In this document: positions 24,393 through 35,332 of the stretch, in pieces
Numbering within the stretch: the first letter of the stretch is position 1
How the letters are laid out: each line of letters starts with the position of its first letter
Source: Lineus longissimus
Lineage: Eukaryota > Nemertea > Pilidiophora > Heteronemertea > Lineidae
Reading direction: 5' to 3'
DNA length: 64,000 nt
NCBI RefSeq assembly: GCF_910592395.1
Contig: NC_088313.1
Location: forward strand, 6,450,501 to 6,514,500
The notes under the pieces: generated by a model
The model's database searches: none
What the model was told of the DNA's origin: nothing
The model's input: only the letters and a program-made list of their open reading frames with translations
Position numbers and translations under genes: made by a program

Positions 24393-25425
24393 TGGCCAGG
24401 GCCATTGTGCTCACCTCATGTGGAGGAAAGATGGATAAAGAGCATGGTCTTGTGTCATGTAGTGTTAGGTTTGATGTAGGTCCAAGCAATTACAATTTCC
24501 CCAAAATGGCCAATTGACAGTACATTCGACCTCTGTGACCTTGAAAAGTAGGTCAAATCAAAGAAGACCCGGGTGACACATTGAATGGTTGTTAGAATTA
24601 GATGTACCTATGATATAAAATTGGTGCCAATCGGGCAAGTCATTACTAGGAATAATGGCATTTTGAAGAATTTAGGATTTGGCCCCCTCCCTGGAGGCCA
24701 AACGGCAAATCAGATCGCACCAAACTTCGGGACCTGAGATCACCTGACCAAGGGGTACATGTGTACTTAATTTGTGATCAATAGTCATTGCAGTTAAGAA
24801 ACGTGCCATAGTTACGGCCTGACGGCGAATTTACGCCATTTGACCTCTGTGACCTTGACAAGAAGGTCAAATTAAAAACCTGTGTGACATATACTGTATG
24901 GTGGTTAGATGTACCCATGATATCAAATTGGTGGCAATCGGGCAAGAAGTTAAGGAATAATCACATTTTTAAGGTTTTTGGATTTTGCCCCCTGGTGGTC
25001 AAGTGGTGAATCATATTGGACCAAACTTTGGTCCCTGAGATCACCTGACTAAGGGGTAAATGTGTACCAAATTTGGTATCAATAGTCATTGCAGTTTAGA
25101 AACGTGCCATCGTTACATCCTAACGGCTAATTTACACCATTTGACCTCTGTGACCTTGAAAAGGAGGTCAAATCAAAAACCCGGAGGATATATGATGCAC
25201 CTTTGCTAGAAGTACCTACCATATTTTTTTCAAAATTTCCCGACTACTATTAAGGGAGATATTGCATATTTTCACTTTTAACGTTTGGCCCCCTGGTGGC
25301 CAAACCATGAAACGAATCGGACCGACACTTAGTCTCCCAGGTGTCATTACATAAGGGTACATGTGTACCAAGTTTCAACTCAATAGCTCTAACAGTTACG
25401 AAACGTGCCCTGCTAACGGACGACG

Positions 25426-25457
<32 letters not shown>

Positions 25458-25507
25458 ACGACGGACGCCACGGTATGGGATAAGCTCACCTCTGCTAAGA
25501 GGTGAGC
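24393..25507 (+). repeat. Composite repeat with three internal ~300-bp units
   Basis: It begins ATGGCCAGGGCCATTGTGCTCAC and ends AAGCTCACCTCTGCTAAGAGGTGAGCTAAAG after a (GAC)n run at about 25425-25465. Inside, three tandem units share TTTGGCCCCCTGG(T/A)GG, GAGATCACCTGAC(T/C)AAGGGGTA, AGAAACGTGCCAT and GACCTCTGTGACCTTGA. A partial reverse copy lies at about 39200-39480. It resembles tandem repeat families that are widespread in marine invertebrates. It has no coding capacity; the arginine-rich frame over the GAC run is an artefact. It abuts the broken end of the Helitron. Confidence 0.8.
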
Positions 25508-25513
25508 TAAAGA

Positions 25514-26190
25514 CTAGCAAAATACCCACCCGATGGGTGGGTCTGTGGAGGGTGGCAAGTCCGGGTTGTTGTTTATGTGTTCGATGTGCTTTGTAGTACT
25601 TCGTTGGACGCTTGGGATGGGTAATCCATACTTCTCCAGGGTTGTGCTGCCTGGCATTGAGAGTAGTTGTTTCTCTATCTCCTGAAGGCACTGATTGTGG
25701 CTGTCTTCTTGGTCCCCAGTTTTATGGATGAAGTCTTCAGCTAGTTGGTCGCGGAATTGCTGCCATAGTGATAGAGGGTTTCCAGGTTCACAGTTTACCA
25801 GGATGACAGTGAATAACTGTCGAAGTTGTGACGGGCTTTGGCTTTCACATGCTTCTTGTAATGCTCGCTGGAGATGCAAGTCATCCTCTATTAGTCCATG
25901 GGCTAGGCAGGCGTTGCGATATGAAGCATATGTTGTGCCATTGACTGTGAGAAGGGTGGCGTATGATGTAGGTCCACATGCATGGTGTAGAAGTATGCGG
26001 AGGTAGAAGCATTCCATTTGCTTAGGATTTATACTGTATACACGGCCGATGCATTTGCTTTTGAAAACACCAGGGTATTGTGGATGCACTGCACCTCGCT
26101 TACGACGGTTCCACTGCTTCATTTGGCTGTTCCAAGTGTAGTATTGTGGAGTCTCAACATAAAGAAGTGTAGCTGCAAACGAATCAGTTT
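25514..26190 (-). pseudogene. Helitron middle region before Pif1 helicase
   Basis: After the YxxxY region the frame continues as TPQYYTWNSQMKQWNRRKRG, IGRVYSINPKQMECFYLRIL and LAHGLIEDDLHLQRALQEA. These are conserved linker motifs found between Rep and helicase in animal Helitrons. It ends a short distance before where the Walker A motif should appear and then meets a poly-GAC repeat. The truncation is therefore at the helicase boundary. Confidence 0.85.
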
Positions 26191-26206
26191 TGCAAAGGAC
26201 GAAGAA

Positions 26207-28387
26207 CTAAGTTAGTGTGGTTTTGGGTGGTGCACTTAGTGCATGTTGTAAGGCATTGTTGGCTTCGAAGTACGCACGTTGTCCATTTTCGAGGTGTATG
26301 GCGAGTTGCATGACTGGCGGGAAGTGTTCATGCATTGGGTAGCCTAAGATGCGGTGGGCTGCCTCCATACTGATGACATATCTGGCATCTTGGTACTTTT
26401 TTATTTCATCCCTGTCGTTGTTCTGTATACTGAAAATGGCCTGGTCTGAGCCCTTATTCACATACTTCAGAACATACTTGATGCTCTTGATAGAGGAGCA
26501 AATTTCTACATTGGTGTGGCAGTTCATTTGCCTCAGCAGCCAGGGGTTGAATGGTACAATCCAGCGATTGTCAATTTCGATTTCGTACGCTTGACTTTGT
26601 TGCTGTCGTCGAATTGTCAGAGTGTTGCCACCATCTTCAGGCATTCGTCGACGATATTTTGGGTAGCCATCTTGACCCTGTTCTGTTGCTTGCCTGAAGC
26701 TCTTTGGGAAGTCTTTTGTACATTTGCCTTCCTTCATGCATGGGCTTTTTGGGTTCAACGGCCCATACGGGCCATGCACCATGTTTGCTTTTTACAATTT
26801 CGTGCAGCTGTTTGTCTTGAATGGAATCAGGAATTTCAGCAGATATGACAGAATCAATGACGTCAGGCGTGATTTTACTGGCAGGGGTTAGCCAGATAAG
26901 GAGATGTGCGTGAGGCAGCCCGCGTTTCTGAAATTCTACAGAATACAGCCATGCTTGTACATCTGCAAAGGCACCTTGTTTCAACAACTTCATCAGCACC
27001 TTCAACTTCTGGTTGAAGACTCTGACGACGACATCTGGTCGGTCTGTTGCGGCTTCATGAGGGAAGAGGTTGCTCAATATTTCAGGCCATTTTGGATTGG
27101 TTGTTGTGGTGAGGAATAAGCTTGGTCGGCCGAAAAGGCGGACGTAACTGATCGCATCCTGTTGTCTCTCGTGCTTGTAACGTGGACCAGCTGTATATGG
27201 TAGTATGATACGCTGACCAACGTTGCGTGGATCAGCATCATTGCTCAAGATGGAGTCACGTAGATTGTGATAGGAATCAGCTCGAAGTGATCGTTGTTCT
27301 CGGCGGAGGTATAGTAAGCGTTCAGTTTCAATTTTGCAATACACATCTACCAGGAATTGTTGGAAGAGGTGTCTACAATGAATGATGTAGTTATTTGGCC
27401 GGCACTGGAGATGGTATGCATAGTATTGCATTTGAGTCACTTTCTTGTCTGTTTCAGATTTTAAATAGATGCTGTAGCCGTCTGTGCCGTAAGGGAATAG
27501 AATTGGGGATTGTAGCGCATCATACGCTCTGTGTAGTTCTGAGATATGCTGCAAATGTCCTGAACGTTGGTGCAGTATGATGTCTCTTGTGGCTGTAGGT
27601 TCATTAGGCATTAGGATACCGACATCGTCCCCGGATGGTGCATTGTATCGACGTGGATGTTCCTTCTGAGGTGTTTTGTCTTCATGAATTACAACTCGTA
27701 GGTCTTGTGACTCCTGGAGAGAGAGGTATTCAACTGCACTTTTCAACTGTCGGATGTATTTATTCTGTGCATGTAGGAGTGAATTGAGCGCATTGATGAG
27801 GTGAGTTCTTAAGTTTCCATTGCCAGTAATGCTCTGACGGTGTTTGAGTTCGTGTGATCGGTTTTGGACGAAGTATATTTGGAGGAACTGTGGCTGTGCA
27901 GTGGCATCTGGGTACAAATCACCGATGCGATGGCATACTTGACCTTGGATAGTATAGCTTGGATTCCAACCTGGAAGGAGAAATCTGTTGCATCCGAAGG
28001 ACGTCATTTGAAAGGCAGAGTTGTATGAACGGATGTTTTGTAGGAAATGCGTTGAATCTGCATTTGCATTGGATATGAGCGAGTTCAAGTATGGGGGAGG
28101 AGTTGGATGTTCGGCAATTTTAGCTTGCCATTATTGCAACAGAATCCTGGTGTCTCTCCTTTGAATTTTACGGCTTTGCAATGTCTGCACTGAATGTTCA
28201 TGGGACCTATAACTGTGGCATGAACGAAGCTGTCCTCATTGTACGAATATGCTGGTGGAGCAGATGTTGGGGCTGGTTCCAGTGTACGACGACTTGCATT
28301 TTCTGATGTATTTCGAGTTGTTTGTGATCGTTTGGCAGCGGGGCTCTTTCGATCCAGGGATGACTTTCGTTTCCCGTGTGCTGGCAT
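26207..28387 (-). pseudogene. Helitron Rep (HUH endonuclease), frameshifted
   Basis: Read on the minus strand. The piece at 28387-28085 has a CxxC...CC zinc-binding segment (NIQCRHCKAVKF). A frameshift near 28100 leads into 28075-26637, with FLTTTTNPKWPEI and then the HUH motif KRGLPHAHLLIWL. A second shift leads into 26782-26207, with HGPCG-like HGPYGPLNPKSPCM, a CTKDFPK segment and the catalytic tyrosine region YVLKYVNKGSD (the YxxxY of Helitrons). The enzyme would nick single-stranded DNA and join its 5' end during rolling-circle transposition. The catalytic residues themselves are intact; the reading frame is not. Confidence 0.88.
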
Positions 28388-28543
28388 TGTTGAGTTTTTA
28401 TATTAAGAGATCTGAAGGGGAGTTGAAAAAGAAAGGAGTGAGGACGGCATGTTGCAAACATCAATATCTTGTATTTATTATTCCAAAATAAAAAACATCA
28501 ATATCTTGTATTCATTATTCCAAAATAAATGAATCAGTGGTAA

Positions 28544-29212
28544 TTAGTCTTTTGGTGTCGCCTTTCCACTCGCAGCCTCATCTTCGTTTTTGATTGGGGT
28601 GGAGATCATTGAGAAGTCTGTACTGTTGAGGGTGTCGTCGAAGCTCTGGCTCAAAGTGTCATCATCAACCTCATCCCACAGATCCTGAGAAGCAGTGGGT
28701 GTGGAAGATGGTGATGGTATTGTTGGCCTCATGGCAGCGGCATCAGGAACAGCATATGAGGGAGATTGAGTCAGCTGAGGCGTGGCCAGTGTTGTCGCCT
28801 TGAGTGAGGTGGTGGCGGTGGCGGCGGCGGCGGCGGCGGCGGCGGCTTTTGGCGGCTGGGGTTTGGTAGTGTGGCAGACCTTCTTCGCTGTTTGTGTTGA
28901 TTTTGGATTGGCCTTCCGCTTGTTGTCAGCTATGAGGTTGTCTTTTAATAGGTTGGCATTGATTAATGCTGCGTTTAGTGACAGGTTAAACTGTGCTCCA
29001 AGAGAGTGAAAGTCAAGCTGGTTTGATGGTGTGCCAGTCCAGGACTTTACCTGTATATCCATGAGTTTGTTGTTGACTGTTTTTTGTAGACTGCTGAGAT
29101 GCTTGATGAGGGCAACTATTCGGCGGTGGGGTGGCATCTGATTGGAGGACATCTGGAAGAAAGTGGGTGAAAATGATAAAGGAATGGACTTGAATGATGG
29201 GTGAATGTCCAA
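28544..29212 (-). CDS. Unknown ORF adjacent to Helitron
   Basis: A 222-codon open frame on the same strand as the Helitron Rep and about 160 bp upstream of it in transcription order. No known domain is recognised. The N-terminal half (residues about 20-100) looks helical: SSLQKTVNNKLMDIQVKSW and NLSLNAALINANLLKDNL. A lysine-rich stretch follows, then a run of alanines from a GCC repeat (about 28812-28845), then a serine/threonine/proline- and acid-rich tail (DLWDEVDDDTLSQSFDDTL). A possible minus-strand AATAAA lies downstream, near 28475. It could be an accessory protein of the element or a captured host fragment. Length and openness exceed chance, although the simple-sequence part inflates both. 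Confidence 0.45.
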   Translation of the reverse strand: MDIHPSFKSIPLSFSPTFFQMSSNQMPPHRRIVALIKHLSSLQKTVNNKLMDIQVKSWTGTPSNQLDFHSLGAQFNLSLNAALINANLLKDNLIADNKRKANPKSTQTAKKVCHTTKPQPPKAAAAAAAAATATTSLKATTLATPQLTQSPSYAVPDAAAMRPTIPSPSSTPTASQDLWDEVDDDTLSQSFDDTLNSTDFSMISTPIKNEDEAASGKATPKD

Positions 29213-30649
29213 GGCACATGGTGGGGGTGAGCCACAGCTGATGACCCTGATTTTATCGGGTTTGTTTTATTCTACTTTGGTGAGCACAGGCTGTGGCGCC
29301 CTGGTTGCGTGAGTTAGTATTGAGGCAGGTCCTGATTTTATCTTTTGCAAGAACCATTGAAATGTAACTTACTTTGACTGCTGTGACAATTGGGTGACTA
29401 TGAGCAGCACTATGCTATTCTATTCTGATCGCTGTAGGGGGCCTAGGTACAATGGCATGAATGGCAGGCCTGAAAAAGGGAAACAATGGCAAATGAGGAA
29501 TTTGTGGAATTTAAAAAAAAAGAATGGAACAGCCTCCCTAAGATGGAGCACTAAGAACCATCCATCGATGCATCCAGCACAAAAGCACATCTAAACTTCC
29601 ACAGGTCACAGTTAAGATGTACCCATCATGATTACACCACATTTACCCCATCCCAGGCACAGAAATTAGGATGTAGGCTACATGTAGTAGGGCCTATCCA
29701 GCTCTGCCTCTGGCTGGCTGGCTTAACTTAACTTGCCAATCCACAGAAGCAGCCCTATTAATGACCACCGGCACCGCTATACTGATAACAACTACACAGT
29801 ACACATTTATAAGCCTAGCCCTAACAAACATGCATATCATCCATGATGTTACGGCCATGGACATCACATGATTGATGGTAGGCCCCAGCATTTTCATTTT
29901 CATTTTGGCCCACACAAAACAATCTATCCAGCCCTTTTTCCTAACTTGCAAAAGCAGCATAAAGCAGCACAATGCCTGCCACACGCCTGCACAGCACAAT
30001 AGCACTTCAGTGTGCTAATTCATGTCATTTTCCTACCTATTGTTCGAGTTTTACAAAGCAACCATGTGCTTGCAGAGGAACAAAAAGTCTTGCACACTGG
30101 ATTAATATGAAGGCAACAACAGTGCACTTCTAAAGGTACTTACCTGTGTGCGAGACTATTAGTTCCAACCTCCTACAGCCAGGTGTCAGGATTATCTAGT
30201 GGGCTTCCTTATGTCTAAAAATAGAATCCAGTGGGCTTCCCTATGTCTAAAAATAGAATGTGCAGCTCAACAAAGGAGTTCCTTGTCAAAAGCACATTTT
30301 ACATGTAAATTTCTTCAATTTCACATGCCTAAAACCTCACTGGCAGTTCTATCCACTCACAGATAGTTACCAAATTGCTGTCGCTGTTTTCACTCTCTAG
30401 TTCAAAATTCCACAGTGCTGCCATCTGGCCTCTGCATGCAAATTGGTGTCATCCCATGCTGCGCTGTTGGGAGAATTCGGTGATCAGAACTTAAAACCCT
30501 TATTGTGACCCCTTAAAGTCAAGATTCTGCACATTTTTTTCGCTTAAAACCTAGTGCAACCCACAGGCTCTATGTTGGTATGGACTGTCACCGCCTACGC
30601 ACGCTCAATCTCTAGAAGGAGTTCATCACAGAATCGGACTTCCTCTCTT
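29213..30649. other. No gene recognised
   Basis: No coding sequence is supported. A short tandem duplication of AGTGGGCTTCC(T/C)TATGTC and TAAAAATAGAAT occurs at about 30198-30258. The 5' end of the Helitron probably lies somewhere here but could not be placed. Confidence 0.4.
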
Positions 30650-30763
30650 ATTGTATAAATATCAATTTTATATGAATTTCGCCACGAGACACGGCACACC
30701 CTTGGCACATTGACCATGATCTCAGATGCGGTGCGTGCCAAGTAGAAGAAAGCCTCCGCTTTC

Positions 30764-31924
30764 TATGGCATGATATATGTTGCAATATTCAATAAAAATA
30801 TTTTTCATGCAATATTGATTTTTGGTCATTCATCGTTTCATTTTTGATGCAATGTTACACTATTTTATGCAATGTTAAAATTTCCATTCAATGTGTGTTC
30901 ATATTTGATGCAATGTTACGTTTCTTTATGCAATGTTTACTCGATAATTGTTCATTCAATATTTCATATTTGATGCAGCAATTCACTTTTTTCATGCAAT
31001 AATGTTCAAATTTTCATTCGATAGAGTTGCCCTGATAATTGATCATTCAATGTTTCGTATTCGATTCAATGTTGCACTTTTTTATGCAATAACGATTTCT
31101 AAATTTCATAAAATGATCATGTAATATTTGGCAATTATTCATTCAATGTTGGCGGAAACTTTTTAATTCAATATTTTGCGAAAATATTTATGCGAAAACT
31201 GCATTGTGGGTAATATTAGAAACGCTGACGCTGATTGGCTAATCTCGTGACGGGAAATAAGACAGACGTACCAAAAGCTCCATTGTTGTGTACATGCTGT
31301 CAATGGCTGTATGAATGAGACCAAACCATACAATTGTGATTGTTGTGACAGGAAGAGATGTTTGTAAGGGTCAGCCGAAATGTTGATGGCACCGATGCGG
31401 TGTGGCTGCCCTCGTTGAAGAGCAATGACGTTTTTGTGATGCCAAATTTTCACATATTATTGAAAGAAAAAGGTTGCGCCAACATTGAATGAATAATTGC
31501 CAAATATTACATGAAAATTTAATCGTAATTGCATGGAGAAAATTGAAAACATTGCATCAAATATGAAACTTTGAATGCATATTATCGAATGAAAATTTTA
31601 ACATTGCATGAAAAAAGTGTATCATTGCATCAAAAATAAAACGATGAATGAACAATTATCCGGGCAATTATCAAATGAATATTTGAACATTGAATGAAAA
31701 AAGTGAAACATTGCATCAAATATGAAACATTGAATGAACAATTATCGAGTAAACATTGCAAAAGAAATGTAACATTGCATCAAATATAAACACACATTGA
31801 ATGGAAATTTTAACATTGCATAAAAAAGTGTAACATTGCATCAAAAATGAAACGATGAATGAACAAAAATCAATATTGCATGAAAAATATTTTTATTGAA
31901 TATTGCAACATATATCATGCCATA
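30764..31924. mobile_element. Foldback element, TATGGC termini, 6-bp TSD
   Basis: A 1161-bp element flanked by GCTTTC direct repeats (30758-30763 and 31925-31930). The paralogous site near 6395 has a single GCTTTC and no insert, so this is an insertion. Its ends are perfect complements, starting TATGGCATGATATATGTTGC. The arms are about 390-440 bp and built from repeated TGCAATGTT and ATTCAATG(T) modules. The core of about 330 bp (31150-31480) encodes no recognisable protein. It is a non-autonomous element that must have been mobilised by a transposase encoded elsewhere. Confidence 0.92.
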
Positions 31925-32179
31925 GCTTTCCGGGGCTTCGTCTGATTTGGATTGGCGCATTATTAAAAAGTCAGCCATGAATGCATACTGCATTGGTTGT
32001 ATCAAAGTGAATAGGATTTATTAAATGTGGAATTTGGAGATATTTCAATTCATCTACCGCCGGTGCTATATTTCATGTTGTGCTTATAGGTGAAAATGTC
32101 TCACATCTCACATTGGCAATTCTTCGATCGGCTACATGTACTTTAATTTAAATGCACACCTGGTGCTATATTGGTAATG

Positions 32180-33860
32180 ATAATCTATAATATATTATTC
32201 CTAATAGTACTCTGCACCTTCTTTGACATATCCAAGGCATTTGACAAAGTGTCACATAAAGCTCTTTTATATAAGATAAGGAAACTGGGGATAGCTGGAG
32301 ATTTCTTGAACTTGATTTCAAATTATCTCAATAGTCGAGAGCAGCGTGTGGTCTTGGGAGGTGCAGCCTCAACTTGGAAAGCAGTAACAGCGGGTGTTCC
32401 CCAAGGTTCGATCCTTGGACCTCTCTTGTTTTTGGTATTTATAAATGATATTATGGACGACATTCTTGGCAACTTACGCCTGTTTGCGGATGATACATTT
32501 CAATTTTTAGTATCGGAGGATTTACCTAATTTATATCATCCCTTGCAAGGGGATATAGATCAGCTTTCACTATGGGCCGACCGTTAGCAAGTTACTTTTA
32601 ATGCAAATAAAACTGAATGTATGATCATGAGTAGAAGGAATGTAGATTCGCAGGTTCCTTTGTCTCTGAATGGTGAGAATTTAAATTTTGTAACAAGTCA
32701 CAAGCATCTAGGTTTGATTTTTAATGATTCGTGTACTTATCATGATCATGTTGAACAAATTATAACAAAGGCATTGACCCGTACTGGAATACTGAGGAAT
32801 TTGAAATATAAAGTACAGAGAAAAAAATTAGAAAAAATGTATAACTCTTATATTAGACCAATTTTAGAATACGCCGACGTCGTATGGGATGGTCTTCCTG
32901 ATTACCCAGCTACTAATTTGGAAAAGGTGTAGGTCAGTGCCTTACGTATCATCACTGGAGCTACCGTGAGTTGCTCCAGTGAAGATCTTTATTTAGAATC
33001 GGGTTACACCATGCTTATTCATCGTCGAAAGATTCATAGATTAGTTATGTTTTACAAAATCATTCATGGCGAAACACCAACCTATTTGAGACAGTTATTA
33101 CCTCCCAGGGTGGGTGATAATCGTGTATACAATCTTCGTAATCAAGATGACTTTATACCATTTCTGTGCCGGACTGAGTATTATTATCGATCATTTTTTC
33201 CCGCTACAATCAGGGATTGGAATAGTCTACCAAGCGAAGTTAGAAATGCGCCCTCAATTGGAATATTCAAAAAAATGTTGTGTCATATGTTTTGTCAACC
33301 TAAACCCCCAGCCTGGTACTTCTTTGGTACAACGAGAGAGAGGAATATATATCACTAGATTAAGGACTGGTTGCAGCGGGTTGAATTATCATTTATTTAT
33401 AAATCATATCATTGCTGACCCGTCTTGTAATTATTGTTTCGACAAGCCAGTTGAGAATCCATATCATTACTTTTTTCACTGCACTCGGTATACTGCGCAG
33501 AGACATCAGTTGGTACTTGAACTCGAGGATAGATTTCCTCCACCTAGAATTTTACCGTATACTGTACAGGATTTTCTTTTTGGTAACGAGGCTTACTCCC
33601 ATGATACAAATATATCTGTATTTTCAGTAGTTCAAACTTACATTGAAAGAACACGCAGATTTACTCGCTGATATCTTTGCACATTATATCTTGTGATATC
33701 TGACCTCGGTCAATTACAGTTGTCCATCTTGTGTTTTATGTAATTTGTAAAGAGTGTAATGAGGGGGCATAAGCGTTAAGCATATTGCTTTTTTTATGCC
33801 TCCTCTTAATCATAAGATTGATTGATAAATTTACATATATATAAAAAAAATATATATATA
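32180..33860 (+). mobile_element. 5'-truncated LINE
   Basis: Starts inside the reverse transcriptase domain and runs to an AT-rich tail (TATATA run, 33833-33864). Paralogous block A has no insert at the corresponding point (about 6640). The missing 5' end is typical of target-primed reverse transcription. Confidence 0.88.
32200..33671 (+). pseudogene. LINE reverse transcriptase C-terminal half, broken
   Basis: The plus-strand frames read FFDISKAFDKVSH (first catalytic Asp), GVPQGSILGPLLFLVFINDI and LRLFADDTFQFL (catalytic ADD), then thumb motifs HKHLGLIFN and YNSYIRPILEYADVVWDG. The C-terminal part FFPATIRDWNSLPSEV and, after a frameshift near 33350, a cysteine/histidine segment (CNYCFDKPVENPYHYFFHC) match the usual ends of invertebrate LINE ORF2. 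Stops at 32585 (TAG after ADR) and 32930 (TAG) and the frameshift make it inactive. It belongs to a different LINE lineage from the one at 7427-10060, judging by the motif sequences. Confidence 0.85.
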
Positions 33861-34055
33861 TATATCATTCCTCGACCCGCATTTTGCGTAATTTGCTCTT
33901 TCTCCTCATTAACCGATGGGTAGAATTTTTTTTTGGAGGTCTGAAGTAGATTGACCATGCGAAAAATTTAAGCTATGTCTCCAATCCTTATTATGAGCGC
34001 AAAATGTGTTTTTTTGCCAAAGGTAATAGACGGTGCTACCATCTAACCCCGGTGT

Positions 34056-34222
34056 AATGTTTTTGAGTGTTTCTGTTTTTGAGTGTTTCCCCTCATTGTT
34101 TGGGAACGCTCAAAAATAGATTGACAAGTTTTTCTGTGTATCCCCCCCATTGAAAAGTCGTGGTCTCTCTAGCTGCCTATTGTTTGGAAACACTGACACA
34201 TGGGGAACAACCACAGATGTTA
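34056..34222. mobile_element. Small MITE-like insertion
   Basis: Present in block B but absent from block A, where CCCGGCACCTGGAGTCTAG is continuous. It is flanked by CCGG on both sides and starts and ends with TGTAA/TTACA. Internally GAGTGTTTC occurs twice, with a partial complement, GGAAACACT. Confidence 0.5.
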
Positions 34223-34503
34223 CACCGGTATTGGGGTCTAGATGCAAGATTGCCCCAACATACATGAATCCTGGTTTTCTAATAGTAAAGACACTGGCCT
34301 CATACACACACCAGAGTATCGGGTTCGAAACACGCAACGGTCAATTTTTTTATTCTCATTTATTTCCGTAATTTTTATCATTTCTATATATATTAGTGGA
34401 TCGCACTTTCTGTGATAAGCAAAAATTTGCTAAATGAGGCTGTTCTGATCGTGCAGATTTTTTACTTTATATGTAATGATACATTGAATATTGAGGATGG
34501 AAT

Positions 34504-34866
34504 TTGACCACGTTTAAAGTGCGAAAGCAACCATCAAACCAGATACATCATACTTTTAATACGAAAAAAACGACAGTCAGAAGTCAGGCCGATATGACAC
34601 GCGCGCGCCGCCTGTTGTTAGTTTTACAAACTATTCCGAGCCTCGACCAACACCAATATAATATAACGCCAAGTGGTTACTACAACTCCGAAACGGACAA
34701 CTTAAGTGCATATACAATACGGCAACTACAAAGTCCTACCATGTTCAAATATTCTATTCAAGTCCCATCGGAATGTCGAATCATACTAGAAAATGCCAAG
34801 ATTGTCGATGCAGTCATTACAGATTTGTCGCTTCATTTGATCGGACATAAGCCTACCCCAAAATAA
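34504..34866 (+). pseudogene. Unknown 120-codon ORF in duplicated block
   Basis: An open frame with no recognised domain. Its C-terminal end (ENAKIVDAVITDLSLHLIGH) has a frameshifted counterpart at about 7115-7185 in block A. About 220 bp of its middle (34530-34780) is absent there. Beyond its TAA the same register stays largely readable: ILKIKDMLISKLQ follows past one stop. That pattern suggests the remains of a longer protein, perhaps from a transposon. No function is assigned. Confidence 0.35.
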
Positions 34867-35289
34867 TAGCCAACACACGACTTGATCCTCAAAATCAAAG
34901 ACATGCTCATAAGCAAGTTACAGGGCTCCTCAAAAACGTATTTGAGTGCAGAGACAGGCCACAACAGGACAACTATCCCATTGAATTTGTTACATGTAAT
35001 TAAATGACTCCGACAGCAAGCCAATCATTCGTCTCCTCTTGAAATAGTGTGCAATGGTCATGCTTCTCCGAACCTTGACATCCCAAAAGGCTCTACGGAA
35101 CCTAGTATTTAACTTTCAGGTTTAGTTTCAGGGAGGAAGTTGTTTCAGTTAAAAGTATCTAATCAGGATATCAGTAAATAACAAGAATATACTGTGCTGT
35201 TTTTTTGAAGCGGCAAATAACGGCCAAATTATAATCAATATATGAAATACAAAGTTTATTTCTGTTGGTTATTCATTCCACCAAATTCG

Positions 35290-35332
35290 GCACGCCCCCC
35301 CCCCCCCCACCCCCACCCCCCCCCCCCCCACA
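35290..35332 (+). repeat. Poly-C tract
   Basis: Long C runs broken by single As. A related C run lies at 7405-7426, next to the LINE in the paralogous block, so the tract predates the duplication. Confidence 0.8.

Larger units (their letters stand above)
25508..28387 (-). mobile_element. Decayed Helitron lacking the helicase
   Basis: On the minus strand, four overlapping frames give a Helitron replicase in the usual order: a zinc-finger-like N-terminus, the Helitron N-terminal domain, the HUH Rep domain, and the segment that precedes the Pif1 helicase. It stops before any helicase motif, exactly where the 24393-25507 repeat begins. The rolling-circle 3' terminus (CTRR and its hairpin) is therefore also missing. 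Frameshifts near 28100, 26700 and 26210 disable it. Confidence 0.9.

Noticed and set aside
25250-25489. Arginine-rich frame on minus strand
   Set aside because: Produced by the (GAC)n microsatellite at the end of a composite repeat.
34110-34337. Short minus-strand frame with an internal ~25-residue similarity to one at 6695-6919
   Set aside because: Both are readings across a tRNA-like SINE relic shared by the duplicated blocks.
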